This document shows positions 1 to 11,416 of a DNA stretch of 64,000 bases, piece after piece. Within the stretch, counting starts at the first letter, position 1. Each line of letters begins with the position of its first letter. The notes beneath the pieces are model-generated. The model was not told the origin of the DNA. It was given only the letters and a program-made list of their open reading frames with translations, and made no database searches. Origin of the DNA: Pseudo-nitzschia pungens (Eukaryota; Bacillariophyta; Bacillariophyceae; Bacillariales; Bacillariaceae); assembly GCA_037355855.1 (NCBI GenBank), contig CM074759.1, positions 6,200,001 through 6,264,000 of the forward strand, in the 5' to 3' direction. A program made the position numbers and the translations under genes.

Positions 1-25
1 ATAGCACCACCTTGAATATCTTCAT
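1..25 (-). repeat. end of a copia LTR cut by the window edge
   Basis: Read on the minus strand, these bases match the first 25-26 bases of the 895-898 bp LTRs at 35169 and 54231, with one G missing. They are therefore the outer end of a third copy of that LTR, in the opposite orientation, with the rest lying outside the window. The match is short, so a chance or partial copy cannot be excluded. Confidence 0.55.
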
Positions 26-983
26 AGGTTCCCCCAACTAGTACTTTGAAGAAGCCCTGGAGGAGGAATTGTTGTTAGTGGTCTCAAGTGATTTATTTGT
101 TACAGAGAGACATGCCTTTATTATTCTTTCTCGTTGCAAATATATGTTATCAGAGCAAAAAAAAGTGAGCTCGGGATTTCGAACCTCTATCGATCGAAAT
201 TACGGTAGGCAGACAGACAGTATGACAGGTTCGGTTCAAATGGAGTTTTTAGGGTTATAGTCGTCTGCTAACGCTATGTAGAAAAGATACTGTGGTGTAC
301 GGTGTCACGACGACTATAACCACCAAACCCTTACATACTTCGTACGACGGATGAAGCACCAAGAAGTTCCACCAACTAAAACTAGTACGATTACGTAACT
401 TACTTGTAACCTTACTCGTACGTCGTTAGGAATAAGCTACAGTATGCTCGCTTTTCCTTGTCTTACATCAGACGTGGCGAAAGCGCTCACGACTGCCAGC
501 GCAACTAGTAAGCCTTAGTCCTCGTACCTATTGCAAAGTTCCATTGTCTTCGGCGGTAGTGAAAACACCTACGTAGGCATCGCTACACGTACAGATACAC
601 TAAGGTTACCGTAAAAAACACATGTCGTTTCGTTTTCGAATAAACACGACCAACGACCAACCAATTTTTCAAAAACAAATGGTTCATGGAAAACACGACT
701 AGTCGGTACGAACAGTTTCTCCTCCCAAAACAATTATGGAAGAAAACAAGTCTGCTGCTAAATTCGAAATTTCACTCAATTGTGCAAACGGACATTATTT
801 CCACTTCGGTTCATTTTCTATCAACACAAGAATACTTCGTAATTGGTAGGAAATTGGGTAACTTACTCGTACATACCAATAACAACGTCCTTACTACGCA
901 CTTCATCATTAATTAATTCTACAAGTGACCAGGACTGTCCAACAATCTCTTCAGAATTATTTGGAATTGATACACAGATTATA
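26..983. other. intergenic and 5' region of the LRR gene
   Basis: No coding signal is visible apart from short frames. The stretch holds several copies of the TACTTCGTACGA and CTTACTCGTAC type motifs that recur between genes in this window, including one at about 860. That copy is a reason to treat the sequence upstream of 984 as untranslated, although the LRR frame stays open back to a TTG at 843. Confidence 0.5.
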
Positions 984-2588
984 ATGCTCTCGTATCGCAT
1001 CGGAAACCCGGCAAAAGCGGCTGGTACGAACTCTATCGTATCGGAGTCGAAGGTTTTACGCTCCTTGTTCGATGTTCGTAAAAGTTGCAACGAGCCCTGG
1101 AATGGGTCTTTATTACAGGAGAGACCGCAACTTACCTTTTGGAATTGTCAGTGGTCAAAAAGAATTATTCAAAGCCTTTACAAGTTAATCGTACGCGATG
1201 GCCAACATTTTTCCAGCATCAAATTTTTTAACTGCGATGTCAGCAACGAAGAGTTCGCGGAGATCTTGAGGATGCTATTGAAGAATAACGCTGCAAACTC
1301 GCTTGTTATCAAACAAGGAAATCTCGTTGGAGGCAACAGCAACGGAAATCACAGACTTTCACAACGCTGTCAGTCCTCGTTGCGTAATTTTTCCGCGGAC
1401 GAATCCGTCTTGATTGCTTTGTGTGAGGGAATGTCAACCAATACAAGCCTAGAATCATTGAAGCTCTCAGGTCTAAAGTTCGAAAATGCCACAGAAAATG
1501 CAAATGGAGGTGGCGAAGAACGCAATTGGTGTCAGATTCTGACTAACAAATCAAACCTCAGGCATCTGGATTTATCCAATTCAAGTCTATGTTCATCGAC
1601 GGTTACCAATCTTTCAAAGGGGCTATCATTTAATGAGTCATTGCGGTCCTTAAACTTGAGTCGATGCTCTTTGGACGACGATAGTCTCTCAGAAATCCTT
1701 AGATCTTTGAAAGCGCATCCGAACCTGACCAAACTAAATATATCCCGCAATTTCCTGGGAAAGAGTTCCTCGACACTGGCTGTGGATGCAGTTGCGGAAC
1801 TACTGCGGTCCAAGAACAGCAAGCTTTCATGCCTCGATCTATCCAAACAGCAATATCCAAGGCTTGGAATCCAACAGACTTTAGAATCCAGCGCGGAAGA
1901 AATGGAATTCGAGAAACAAAAACACCAGACCGCATTCGCAAATGCTTTGAATGCTCTATCTTCCAATACAACTCTGCGAAGGATCGATTTGTCCGGAAAC
2001 GGGCCATGTCTCGAGGACCAAAAAAATGTCGAGGCATTGACTTCCTGCCTCGTGGCAAATCAGGGACTGCTTCATGCAGATGTCTCTTCGTGCCAACTGA
2101 CTCCGTGCGGCATCCAATACCTGGGACAATACTGCATTCCGCACTGCACTGGCAGGCTGAAATCGCTCATTCTACTCGACAAGGGAACTAACAGCAACTG
2201 TGCCGATGAGAGCCGGAAGTGGGATACAGCCCTGTCCTTCTTGTGCAGTGGTGTGTTGTCAAACACAACGTTGGAGAATCTGGGAGACGTCGATGATGCC
2301 GCTACAAACCCCGAGTTGAGAAGCCGACTGCTCCATTTGTTGAATTTGAATCGTGCAGGCCGTCGGGCCCTCGTTGCACACGACATGCCCTTGGCGGCTT
2401 GGTCACACGTGTTGGCAAGAGCTGGGCGCGCTACCTACAACAACGGGGTTGACGGCAACCCCACAAGCGACGATGAGATCGACAACGCCGAGTCCCACGG
2501 CGAACAAACGTTTACCGATGCGTCCACCACCGCATCCGTTTTGTTTTCACTTCTCCAGGGGCCCGCGTTGTTCGGCGGATCACAATAG
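984..2588 (+). CDS. leucine-rich-repeat protein, ribonuclease-inhibitor type
   Basis: The 534-residue protein carries LRR units of the RNI type (LxxLxLSxxxL, for example LRHLDLSNSSL and LRSLNLSRCSL) over roughly residues 145-430. The C-terminal module (NRAGRRAL, then AAWSHVLARA, then VLFSLLQGPALFG) resembles the conserved tail of many diatom LRR proteins. No kinase, NACHT or membrane segment is seen, so it is most likely a cytosolic or nuclear protein-interaction scaffold; the exact role is unknown. I chose the ATG at 984 because it is the first ATG in the frame. The frame is open upstream to a TTG at 843, so an earlier exon is possible. Confidence 0.75.
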   Translation: MLSYRIGNPAKAAGTNSIVSESKVLRSLFDVRKSCNEPWNGSLLQERPQLTFWNCQWSKRIIQSLYKLIVRDGQHFSSIKFFNCDVSNEEFAEILRMLLKNNAANSLVIKQGNLVGGNSNGNHRLSQRCQSSLRNFSADESVLIALCEGMSTNTSLESLKLSGLKFENATENANGGGEERNWCQILTNKSNLRHLDLSNSSLCSSTVTNLSKGLSFNESLRSLNLSRCSLDDDSLSEILRSLKAHPNLTKLNISRNFLGKSSSTLAVDAVAELLRSKNSKLSCLDLSKQQYPRLGIQQTLESSAEEMEFEKQKHQTAFANALNALSSNTTLRRIDLSGNGPCLEDQKNVEALTSCLVANQGLLHADVSSCQLTPCGIQYLGQYCIPHCTGRLKSLILLDKGTNSNCADESRKWDTALSFLCSGVLSNTTLENLGDVDDAATNPELRSRLLHLLNLNRAGRRALVAHDMPLAAWSHVLARAGRATYNNGVDGNPTSDDEIDNAESHGEQTFTDASTTASVLFSLLQGPALFGGSQ

Positions 2589-3466
2589 TGACAATGAAGC
2601 GGCGAAGTTTAGTTTACTTTCCAAAGGGTTTTTGTGAGCTCGGGTGACCTTTCAGAGAAATCGAAAACTAGGACGTTGGCCGCTCGGTCGGGAGGATGGT
2701 TGAGTTTTGGTTTTTGTACCAAGTAGTTGTAGTCGCAAATGATATTAGTACCTGTATAATACCTTACACAAACTTATTTCTATAGACTTGCTGTAATTCG
2801 TTACTCAAAAAATAATACTACGGTAGCAATGAAAACGCCAATAATTCAAGTACTAGAACCACCGCACACATTCAAACCAAATAGCCAGACGCGGAATACA
2901 CTATTGTACGATTCTCCACCGAAAAATTGGCGATCCACACCGTCCAACCAACCCGGGTGGGCTCCGGACCTTTCCACTCTTGAACCATGTGCACAAATTC
3001 AAAACGGACACGCGATTTTTTCTTTTTCTCTTCCCAGTCCACTACCACCAGCTGCGCTCGCGTGCCCAAACGATTTGCAGTTGCAGTTGCTGTTGCAACA
3101 GCAGCAAGGAATCGAACCATCGAACGAAACATTTTTGTCGGTCACTCTCTATTAGTACCGTAGGACGGAATGGTTGTGAGAGAGTTTGCCCAGCGCAATG
3201 CATTCGTTGTAGTGGCTTTAGCCTCGAACGCTTTCCACACCAGAGAGGACAGGCTCAATCCCCGTGAAAACAAAGATTTTCATCGCCGTCGCATCGTATT
3301 GCTTTGGATTGCACTGCACTGCACCGCATTCATGCATTCCAAACGATCCGGTCACCGAGATACCGGTGCGCCATGGCTCGGACTCGATGCATGCCCTCGG
3401 TTCCGAATCGGATGCATTTCGTTTTTGGTTGTCGCCGCGATTTCGCGGGAACCAGCAGCGTCGTCA
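2589..3466. other. intergenic, convergent gene ends
   Basis: This lies between the stop of the LRR gene (+) and the stop of the phosphatase gene (-), so it should hold both 3' UTRs. Short open frames exist on both strands (for example 2829-3155), but they have low-complexity or antisense-like composition and no recognisable domain. Confidence 0.5.
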
Positions 3467-4581
3467 TTACCGCGAAGACTCTTCTTGTACTTTTTTCTGT
3501 GCGGAACCGTCTTGCCACAAGACGCGATTGACCACCAATGGGATCCAGTTGGTGCTACCCGTGCATTGGTTGGTTGCATCGTGGGTTGTCGCTTCATCGT
3601 CATCGTCATTGTCATCGTCGTCGTCGTCATCGTCATTGTCGTCACACCGAATGTCGTCGGATCGATAGATGCTGAACGAGCAATACCTGGCGACGCCGTG
3701 GTCCTCCCAGTGATTGCCCGTGAGGCTCTCGTAGAGGTGGGTGACCGGACCCCCATGCGAAACGAGAACAATGGTCGACTCGTCGCTGGCTCGTGCATCG
3801 GTCCGTGGCCGTGGCCGTGGCCGTGCTTTTGCAAGTGCGTTCATCGTCCGTGCCATGCGATCGCGCTGGATCCGAAAGGACTCCAGGTTGCGTGGATATC
3901 CAGCGAGGGAATAGTCTCCCCCAAGGCTCGTTAGGGATTCGTGGTCGTGGTCCATTGGGGCGTCGAGGTGCACCCGTTTGCTCTCCGGGCCATCGATCGA
4001 GCCGTCGTTTTGCTTCCAGTCCAGCAGGGATTTGGAGTTTTGCAGGGCTCTTGGATCGATAGAGTCTAGGAACTGATGGATCGGTGTTTCTTTCTTGTAT
4101 CCCCACGTTCCGTCGCTTCCCGGGATCGACCACGACCGAAACCAGTTCTCGTTCATGCTTTCGCTCAGGCCCATCTCCACCTTTACTCTGAGACCGAGCT
4201 CGTCGTCGAACTCTTGTTTCTTTGAATTTTCATTTTCATTTGTATTCGCGGTTCCCCCCGTGTCCTCATCGTTCTCGTTTCCGACCGACTCCATGCCCCT
4301 GATGATTCCGGCGGCTGTCTGGCGACACCGCAAAAAGGGCGACGTGTACACGGCTGCCACCACCGGCGGCAGTCCCAAACCGGGCAGGACGCTGGTTCGG
4401 AGAGCCGCCCCGAGTTCCCGGGCCATTTCCATTCCCCGTTCGGTGAGCGGTGGATTCCACGGCTGTTCGGGATGATCCCTGCACCAGTTTCCCCCCGAAG
4501 CACGCCGGACGTAATCGAGTCGCTCGCCGTGGCGGACCACCACCACCGCCACCACTGCGGTCGATCGCCTTGCGGGATTCG

Positions 4582-4629
<48 letters not shown>

Positions 4630-4678
4630 CTTTGCTGCTGCTGCTGCTGCTGTTTATCGTGGCTTGATTCGGGTCCAT
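3467..4678 (-). CDS. histidine phosphatase superfamily protein (phosphoglycerate-mutase-like)
   Basis: The 403-residue protein has the branch-1 histidine phosphatase signature: RHGE at residues 49-52 (His50 would be the phosphorylated residue), the second catalytic arginine region SPFLRCRQTA around Arg117, and SHGG with His308. The layout and the RHGERLDYV start resemble UBASH3/TFC7-like members, so hydrolysis of a phospho-ester is likely but the substrate cannot be named. The N terminus has a Ser run and a poly-Asn run (about residues 18-32), encoded by a GTT/CTG microsatellite at 4577-4660. An acidic Asp run (about 341-362) comes from a CATCGT-type repeat at 3590-3650. Both runs lie outside the catalytic motifs and are probably length-variable. 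Confidence 0.8.
4577..4660. repeat. TTG then CTG triplet microsatellite inside a gene
   Basis: About 17 TTG units are followed by about 6 CTG units. On the minus strand they encode the poly-Asn and Ser tracts near the N terminus of the histidine phosphatase. Confidence 0.85.
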
Positions 4679-5326
4679 GGTAGTGTGGCTTTCGCGATGC
4701 GAGTCTCGGTACCAGGTAATGTTAAGGATTACCGTATTGTTGAGACTGCTGGGTTGTGTTGTTCAAAATAAAAATTATGTATTGCGATGGATCCATCCAT
4801 CGGAATAAGGTTTACCGTACATGATACAGGTAAGGCTTACAAACCCCCCCCCCCCCATTTTTTAAAAAATAAAATAAGGTTACTTCTTTTAATGAGTACG
4901 ATGTAAGGTTACGAGCAACTGCTCAATTAAAAAAAAAAAAAAAAATGCGGTGGAATTCTGACAAACCTGATGGATCGCTTCATTTTTTTCACACGCAACG
5001 AATGGGACCTATAACAGTAAGTAGTACCGTACTAATGGATTTTTTTTTTACTTTGAATCGGTACAAATCTGGACGGTTAAATTTCGTGTACTAGCGATCA
5101 GACAAATACGATACTAACCGTGATTACGTGTACTTTATATCGGACATTTCTGCCCATCGAGGTGCAGAAGTTACTTTAGATCAGACCCTTCTAAACGTTA
5201 TTATTATTTGTAACTGTTAAAAATACCCTAATTACAATTTTAATTAATGATGAACGGACATTTCAAATATTAATACACATGATACTATGTAATAATGCAC
5301 ATGATACATATCATGTGCATTTATGG

Positions 5327-5880
5327 AACGACGGTGATTCAAACATCAAATTCAAGATTAACACAGTATGAATCACCGTCTTAAATATTCAATACTCTAG
5401 ATAACAAATCACGGTGTTAAATTTCGAATCACCGTCTTAAATAGTATTCAATACGGTACTCTAGATAACAAATCATTGTGTTAAATTTCCAATAGAGGTG
5501 CGTCAGTATCGAATGAATATGATGTTATTAAAATCAACGTCTTTCAAACATGCCATTCGATAGATATGTACCTCGATATGTTATTTGATGTGTATCAGTA
5601 TTGAATCAACATCTTTTTACTTGAGAGAATGAATCACCGTCTTAAATAATATTAGATAGATATGTATCAGTATTGAATAAACATGTTATTTGAATCAACG
5701 TTTACGAAGTATATGTTTAAACATGAATCACCGTGTTAAAAAAAAAGTAGGTTTACTTCGGAATTCGATTTGAATCAACGTGTTATTATTATTTCATAAT
5801 GAATCACCGTATTATTATTATTTTTTCATAATGAATCACCGTATTATTATTATTTTTTCATAATGAATCACCGTATTAAG
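5327..5880. repeat. AT-rich minisatellite with GAATCACCGT core
   Basis: The motif GAATCACCGT followed by (C/G/A)TTAAAT or TATTATTATT recurs about ten times. It includes a near-perfect triplication at about 5795-5880 and a duplicated segment CTCTAGATAACAAATCA at about 5395 and 5460. No coding frame crosses it. Confidence 0.75.
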
Positions 5881-5962
5881 TAGTACGAAGTATTTGATAG
5901 ACGTTTTATTGACGTATTAAGTATTTGATTGACGTTTTATTGACGTTTTGAACCGTTATTAA

Positions 5963-5967
5963 TCCGA
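5963..5967. repeat. left target-site duplication of the gypsy element
   Basis: TCCGA, repeated exactly at 11763-11767 right after the other LTR. Confidence 0.85.
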
Positions 5968-6313
5968 TGTCATATCTCTGGAAACCAGAGGTCGACCGAA
6001 TATAAAAATAAAGTGATTGATAATCTTGTAAAAAGAAATTATGATAAGAATTATGATTTTGGAAACTAAGATAAAAATGAATGTTCTCTCGTACAACGTC
6101 GTGTTGTTTATCTTGATAAAGAGCAAACAGACATAGAGAAGCTTTTGCAATATATATATTGCAATATATATATTGTCATATATATGAAAAGGTCATAAGA
6201 ACCTGAGTCACGGTCATAGGTCATTTGGTCATAGGACTTGAATAGAAACAGGGTTTGTTTCTTAATACATAAATAGATTGTTTCTTGTTGTCGTAGTTTC
6301 GGGATATACGACA
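5968..6313 (-). repeat. gypsy LTR (3' LTR in element sense)
   Basis: 346 bp, TG...CA, identical by eye to 11417-11762. It contains a TATA-rich palindromic stretch at about 6148-6185, which would serve as core promoter in the other LTR copy. Confidence 0.93.
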
Positions 6314-6316
6314 TTA

Positions 6317-6327
6317 TCTTTCTTCTC
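6317..6327 (-). promoter_or_regulatory. polypurine tract of the gypsy element
   Basis: On the minus strand this reads GAGAAGAAAGA, ending three bases before the LTR start. This is the expected place and composition for the primer of plus-strand DNA synthesis. Confidence 0.6.
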
Positions 6328-6379
6328 GAGATAGATCTGGTTGAGGTTGGAAAAGATCTTGTTGAACTTGGAAAGAATC

Positions 6380-9300
6380 TCATGGGGAATAATAAGGCTT
6401 GATACGTCTGAGATTAATCCGTTCAATGATATGCTCATTGCGAAGGAAAGATACAGTACCATTGGTGTGGATTTGAGTGATGGTAAATGGGCCAATTGCT
6501 CTGGAACCAAGCGCATCAGTCTTGTAGTTGAAGATCATGATCTGATCACCAATGTTGTAGTCATGGTGTTTACGACGCTTGTTTTCTCTGAGAGCATTCT
6601 GATCAATAACAGATTGGCGTTTGGATCTGAGGAGTTTGATATCAGTGATGATAGGAATTGGAAGGAACATATCACGATGGAAGGCAATAGCTCCAGGTGA
6701 AACACCAAATGTTTTATGCACAGTGCATCTGACAGCAAATTGAGCAGAGGCAAAAACATTGTCAATGAGGTCAATAGCTTGTTGCAAATCCTGAGGAGGA
6801 TTAGCATGAAGTTCAGTGCGCATGGCAGATTTCATAGTATCATGCACACGTTCCAAAACAGCATTGGCTTGAGGATTCTTGACTGTGGTGGGAACAGGTT
6901 TGATGTCAAGATTAATGAGGTGAGATTGAAAATCAACATTGAGGTATTCAGAACCTTGATCAAAGATGCATCTGCTGGGTTTTGGATAGCGAGAAAGCCA
7001 TGCATCGTTTAATGCATAGATGGACATTTTACCAGAGGGATTGGTTTGAGGAGCACGTTTGATTTCAAGAAGATTGGTGCACATATCCATGATGGTGAAA
7101 CCATTAAATTCAACATTACCAATATTTGGGATATTGACATTCCAGGGACCAATGGTGTCAATGGCAATGGTTTCCCAAGGGATGGAGAGTTCTTCGCGAG
7201 TTGCAAGATGGCCATAAGAAATGTGAGTGTTCTTGTGGCGTTGACAGGAATCACAGGTTTTACAGTATGCTGCAACAGCATCCTTAAGACCCGGAGAATA
7301 AATAAGCATGGAGATGGTTCTGGTCAAACGTTCTGTGCCTGCATGACCAAGAACATGGTGATACCAATTGATGGTGTTTTGAACAAGGGATTCGGGAAGA
7401 ACAATCTTGGTTTGGTTGTTTTTGGTGTAGACCTTGAGTTCAGTGCCAGCGAAATCTTTGGTGGAATAATGCTTGGTGTTTTGAATGGTTGGATCTGCTG
7501 CTTGGGCTTTAGCAAGATCCTCAAAACGAAGGGGATATGCAGGAAGATCTGCAGGGTAATTGATAAAAAGATCAGCAATGGAAAGATCAGAAGTGTCAAC
7601 CTTGGAGATTGGCTGAATGTTTGGATCTTTGGAATCTTTGGAATCTTGGGAAGGAGAAACAGAAGGCAAACCCTGCTCCTCCTCCAAGGGAAGGCGCGAG
7701 AGGGCATCAGCCAGGATGTTGTCTTTGCCTTGGATGTATTTGAAAACAGGACTGAAATCTTCAAGGAGCATGCGCCAGGTCATAATCCGGGAGGATTGGA
7801 GGTTTTGGCGTGTGAGATTTTCATGATCAGTGTACACAATGATGACTGCACCCCAAAGAATTGGCCGATATTCTTTGAAGACTTCCACAATACAGAGCAT
7901 TTCCTTGTCAATGGTGGGATATTTGAGTTGGGTGGAAGTGAGCTTGCGCGAGAAGCAAGCAACAATTTTGCCATTTTGAATAATGACAGCACCAAGCTGA
8001 TAATCGGAGGCATCAGTGTAGACATCATAAGGGAGATTGGGATCAGGATAGGTGAGAAGAATTTCCTCAGCAATCATGGTTTTGGCAGCTTTGAAGGCAG
8101 CCAAAAGTTCTGGAGTTTGTTGAAGTTTACCACGAGCCTTGCCAGATAAGGCAGTGAGAGGAGCCAAAATTTCAGCGCGCTTGCGCCAATGAGCCCGATA
8201 GAAATTAATCATGCCAATAAAGGATCGAAGGTCAGTGATAGTTGCAGGGAAAGCAAGCTTCAGGATTGGTTCAATCTTCTTAGGGTTTGGAAGGATGCCA
8301 GTGGTGGTGATGATGTGACCAAGCCATGGTGCTCGTTGTTGGAACCAATGGCATTTTGCAGGTTTAACAGAAAAGTTGTTGGCTTGTAGGATGGACAAAA
8401 CAGTGGAGACAGTTTTGCAATGAGAGTTGAAGTCAGGTGAGAAAATTCCAATGTCATCAATATAGACTTCGACATCATTGAGATTGACAAACAGGGATTC
8501 CATACAGCCTTGTGCCCAACTTGGAGAGTTGAGGAATCCCATTGGAAGTCTGAGCAATCTAAATTTACCAAAGGGAGTAACAAGCACACAGAGCCAAGTA
8601 GAGGGCTCATCCAACTTGAAGGTATGGAATTGCATGCTGACGTCAATAAGGGTCACATATTTGAACCCACGCCGGCGATGGAAGATATCTTGGATCTTGG
8701 GCAAAGGATAGTGGAGCTTTTTGGTGACTTTGTTAAGCTCTCGAAAATCAGAAATGATTCTGCAGGAACCATCCGGTTTGGGGACAACAAATGTGGGCAT
8801 ACCCCATTCAGTTGCATAGCATCTTTCAAGAATGCCAAGTTTTACCTGTCGAAGGAGTTCAGTTTTAACAGCGTCCTGTTGGTGGATAGGAATGCTGTAG
8901 GGCTGCTTGATATGATATGGTTTTGCACCCGGTTGGAGTTCAATGTGGAATTCCTTGTGGGGGAAAATTCCAAGTTCTTTATGAGAGAGACCTTCAAACA
9001 GAGGATGGTGTTTGGAGAGAATCTGAAGCAACTGGGATTGTTGGTCAGCGGAAAGATGGGTTTGGTTGGAAACCAGTTCTTGCAAATCAGTTTTCTCATA
9101 TTTGGTTGCACTATCAACGTAGGATTGAGAGGTTTGCGCGATGTAGGCTTCAGCAATGGAGTAGGGTTCATTGCTGATAATCTTCTGAACCAAGGTTTGA
9201 TTGGTGAAGTAGGATCTTGGGTGGAAGGGCATATCCTTATCAAACCAAGAAACAAGGGAGGCTTCAAAATCCATTTTGATGGCAAGCTTCTTCATAGTGG

Positions 9301-10939
9301 CACGTCCGATGATCAAATCATAATACATGTTGTTAACCACAAAGCAAGTCAAATGTTTGACGCGCCTGGAATAAGAGAGTTCTGGAAACATAATGTCAGT
9401 AAGATAAACATATTCAGCGCATTTAAACTTGCCATTGGGAGTATCCAATCCAATTGGAGATTCAAGAACATGGATGGGAATGTTTGAGGGGATCTGCTTT
9501 TTGGAGATTAATTCAAATGTGGAGCCACTATCAAAGAGGGTCTTGAAATAAAATTTGCCGGAGATATCGTTGATGGATTTGCATGTAGTCAATGTAGTGG
9601 GAGCCAAATCAGTGCAAGGTTTGGAAATCAGTGGTTCAAATGGTTCAGGATTTGGATTTGGTGGTGGAGCCGGAGATAAAACAATGGAAGGATCATAAGG
9701 ATCAGCTGAGACGTTGAACACTTCAGCAAGAGGTAAATCATCAGCAGTGGATGGTGTAATTGGAAAGCGTTGGAGGTCCTGATGATAATAGGCTTCATCA
9801 ATTTCAGCGTTGACATGAAAGAGGTCAACCCAAATGTCTTCAGGTGGAGAAATAAAGGTGCAAACATGTCCATCACCAGGAGGTGGAGTATTTGGAACAG
9901 TCACTGAAGAAGGGCGAGAGTTGTTTGAAGAGCCTGTTGCTGCGTTTGCATCAGCTGAAGACCGATTGTTGTTGTTGTTGTTGGAAGGACCACGACGCTT
10001 GCCATTAGAATTGTCAATATTTTTGAAACATTGACCCCAAGTATGGTTGCTACCAGGATGAATAGCACATGGGTCTGTATCCTTGATTCTGTTGTTAGAG
10101 TTGGCGGCAGAATTCTGTGAGGAATTGTTGTTGTTGGAACGTCGAGCATTGTTGTTGTTATTGTTGTTGTTGCCAGAACGACGGTTGTTGTTGTTCCGAT
10201 TTTTACCAGTCTGTCTGTTGGAGGACTTGTTGGAATTGGAATTGTTACTGTTGTTGTTGGTGTTTTTGTTGTTGTTTTTACGATTGGCTTTGGTACAGTA
10301 ACGTTCCATTCTGGTAATAATCTCAGTAAGGGTGTCATCGTGTGGAGAATGGATGTCTTCATATGAGTCTCTCCAATCAGAAGGCATAGAGTCGTAGATA
10401 AGATCTTTGAAATCTTCTGGAGGGATGATTGCATCAGCAGCAGCAACTGGAGCGCCAGGCAACAAAGGAAGGATAACATTGTTGTGATATGAAACCATTG
10501 AAACAAAGCTGGAGACGCTCATGGAAGTTGTCTTCTTAATCTGAAACAGGAATCGTTTGTGGTTACGGTATACGTCATCGTTGTTGGAGAACTTGAACCG
10601 AATGAAGGCGCGAAGGTCTTGTTCAAAGTGAGGAACAGTATGGGTATGTCCAAGGATGTTGGTATTCCACCAGGTCTTATCAGAATAGTCCCTTAAAATA
10701 TCTGGGAACTTGGAGTACAACCTGGGACCTGTAGTCCAACTGAGGGAAGAACGTGCTTCAGAGAATTCATGGATAGAGTGAAGTGTCTGTAAGAGGGTTG
10801 AAGTTGAAGTAATATAGGTGACTTTCACCTTAGTTGTTTCAGTTTCATTCTCATTGGTAATCACACGTTTATACTCAGCCTTTTCAAGTTCATCTAATTC
10901 GAAGTCGAACTTAAACGGAAGAGGTGTAACAGAAGACAT
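6380..10939 (-). CDS. gypsy Gag-Pol polyprotein
   Basis: A single open frame of 1,519 residues from the ATG at 10939; the frame continues upstream to a GTG at 11017, which I do not favour. Residue numbers below count from that GTG. The Gag part is rich in Asn/Ser/Arg (about 245-310, from GTT repeats) and has a zinc-binding-like C-x2-H-x4-H-x4-C motif near 316-330. The protease has FDSGST near 495. Reverse transcriptase has YIDDIGIF near 850. RNase H starts at YTDAS near 995. Integrase has its HHCC domain near 1220-1260 (HHVLGHAG, then CKTCDSC). Its DDE residues lie in AIDTIG (about 1284), FDQGSE (about 1352) and VLERVH (about 1385). A basic C-terminal tail ends in RRIKPYYSP. No chromodomain is evident. 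No stop or frameshift separates gag from pol, so the proteins are probably made as one precursor. Confidence 0.93.
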   Translation of the reverse strand: MSSVTPLPFKFDFELDELEKAEYKRVITNENETETTKVKVTYITSTSTLLQTLHSIHEFSEARSSLSWTTGPRLYSKFPDILRDYSDKTWWNTNILGHTHTVPHFEQDLRAFIRFKFSNNDDVYRNHKRFLFQIKKTTSMSVSSFVSMVSYHNNVILPLLPGAPVAAADAIIPPEDFKDLIYDSMPSDWRDSYEDIHSPHDDTLTEIITRMERYCTKANRKNNNKNTNNNSNNSNSNKSSNRQTGKNRNNNNRRSGNNNNNNNNARRSNNNNSSQNSAANSNNRIKDTDPCAIHPGSNHTWGQCFKNIDNSNGKRRGPSNNNNNNRSSADANAATGSSNNSRPSSVTVPNTPPPGDGHVCTFISPPEDIWVDLFHVNAEIDEAYYHQDLQRFPITPSTADDLPLAEVFNVSADPYDPSIVLSPAPPPNPNPEPFEPLISKPCTDLAPTTLTTCKSINDISGKFYFKTLFDSGSTFELISKKQIPSNIPIHVLESPIGLDTPNGKFKCAEYVYLTDIMFPELSYSRRVKHLTCFVVNNMYYDLIIGRATMKKLAIKMDFEASLVSWFDKDMPFHPRSYFTNQTLVQKIISNEPYSIAEAYIAQTSQSYVDSATKYEKTDLQELVSNQTHLSADQQSQLLQILSKHHPLFEGLSHKELGIFPHKEFHIELQPGAKPYHIKQPYSIPIHQQDAVKTELLRQVKLGILERCYATEWGMPTFVVPKPDGSCRIISDFRELNKVTKKLHYPLPKIQDIFHRRRGFKYVTLIDVSMQFHTFKLDEPSTWLCVLVTPFGKFRLLRLPMGFLNSPSWAQGCMESLFVNLNDVEVYIDDIGIFSPDFNSHCKTVSTVLSILQANNFSVKPAKCHWFQQRAPWLGHIITTTGILPNPKKIEPILKLAFPATITDLRSFIGMINFYRAHWRKRAEILAPLTALSGKARGKLQQTPELLAAFKAAKTMIAEEILLTYPDPNLPYDVYTDASDYQLGAVIIQNGKIVACFSRKLTSTQLKYPTIDKEMLCIVEVFKEYRPILWGAVIIVYTDHENLTRQNLQSSRIMTWRMLLEDFSPVFKYIQGKDNILADALSRLPLEEEQGLPSVSPSQDSKDSKDPNIQPISKVDTSDLSIADLFINYPADLPAYPLRFEDLAKAQAADPTIQNTKHYSTKDFAGTELKVYTKNNQTKIVLPESLVQNTINWYHHVLGHAGTERLTRTISMLIYSPGLKDAVAAYCKTCDSCQRHKNTHISYGHLATREELSIPWETIAIDTIGPWNVNIPNIGNVEFNGFTIMDMCTNLLEIKRAPQTNPSGKMSIYALNDAWLSRYPKPSRCIFDQGSEYLNVDFQSHLINLDIKPVPTTVKNPQANAVLERVHDTMKSAMRTELHANPPQDLQQAIDLIDNVFASAQFAVRCTVHKTFGVSPGAIAFHRDMFLPIPIITDIKLLRSKRQSVIDQNALRENKRRKHHDYNIGDQIMIFNYKTDALGSRAIGPFTITQIHTNGTVSFLRNEHIIERINLRRIKPYYSP

Positions 10940-11416
10940 GGTACTTGCTGGGTATTGCTGGATACTTGGTAGGTATATATGGAAGAGGTATTGATGGATA
11001 CCTAAAACAACTTGCACTTAAGGGAAATAGGTGGCAAGTATCTTCGGAGAACCTTAAGTTTGCTTAAGTATAAAAAATAAACTTGAAAATAAATGTTGAA
11101 GGTATGTAGGTAGGTATGACCAAAGGTATGAAGGTCCGAAGGTATGAGTGGCCGAAGGTATGAAGGGCCGAAGGTATGTAGGTAGGTGTTGAGTACCGTA
11201 CCGGTTGAAGGTATGATGTTGGGTTAGCCTTAACCTTGGAAGGTATGGTATGGTATGGTACGTAGTGAAGTACTGTAGCCGTACTGATGAAAGGCTTTGA
11301 GTAGTATGATGGTAGGATACCACTGAAATAATATCCGGATTAAAGATGGGTTAAGGAATATAATCAATTCAAAGAATTGACAATGGTGGTGGTCGTGTAA
11401 TCGACTGTAATTACAA

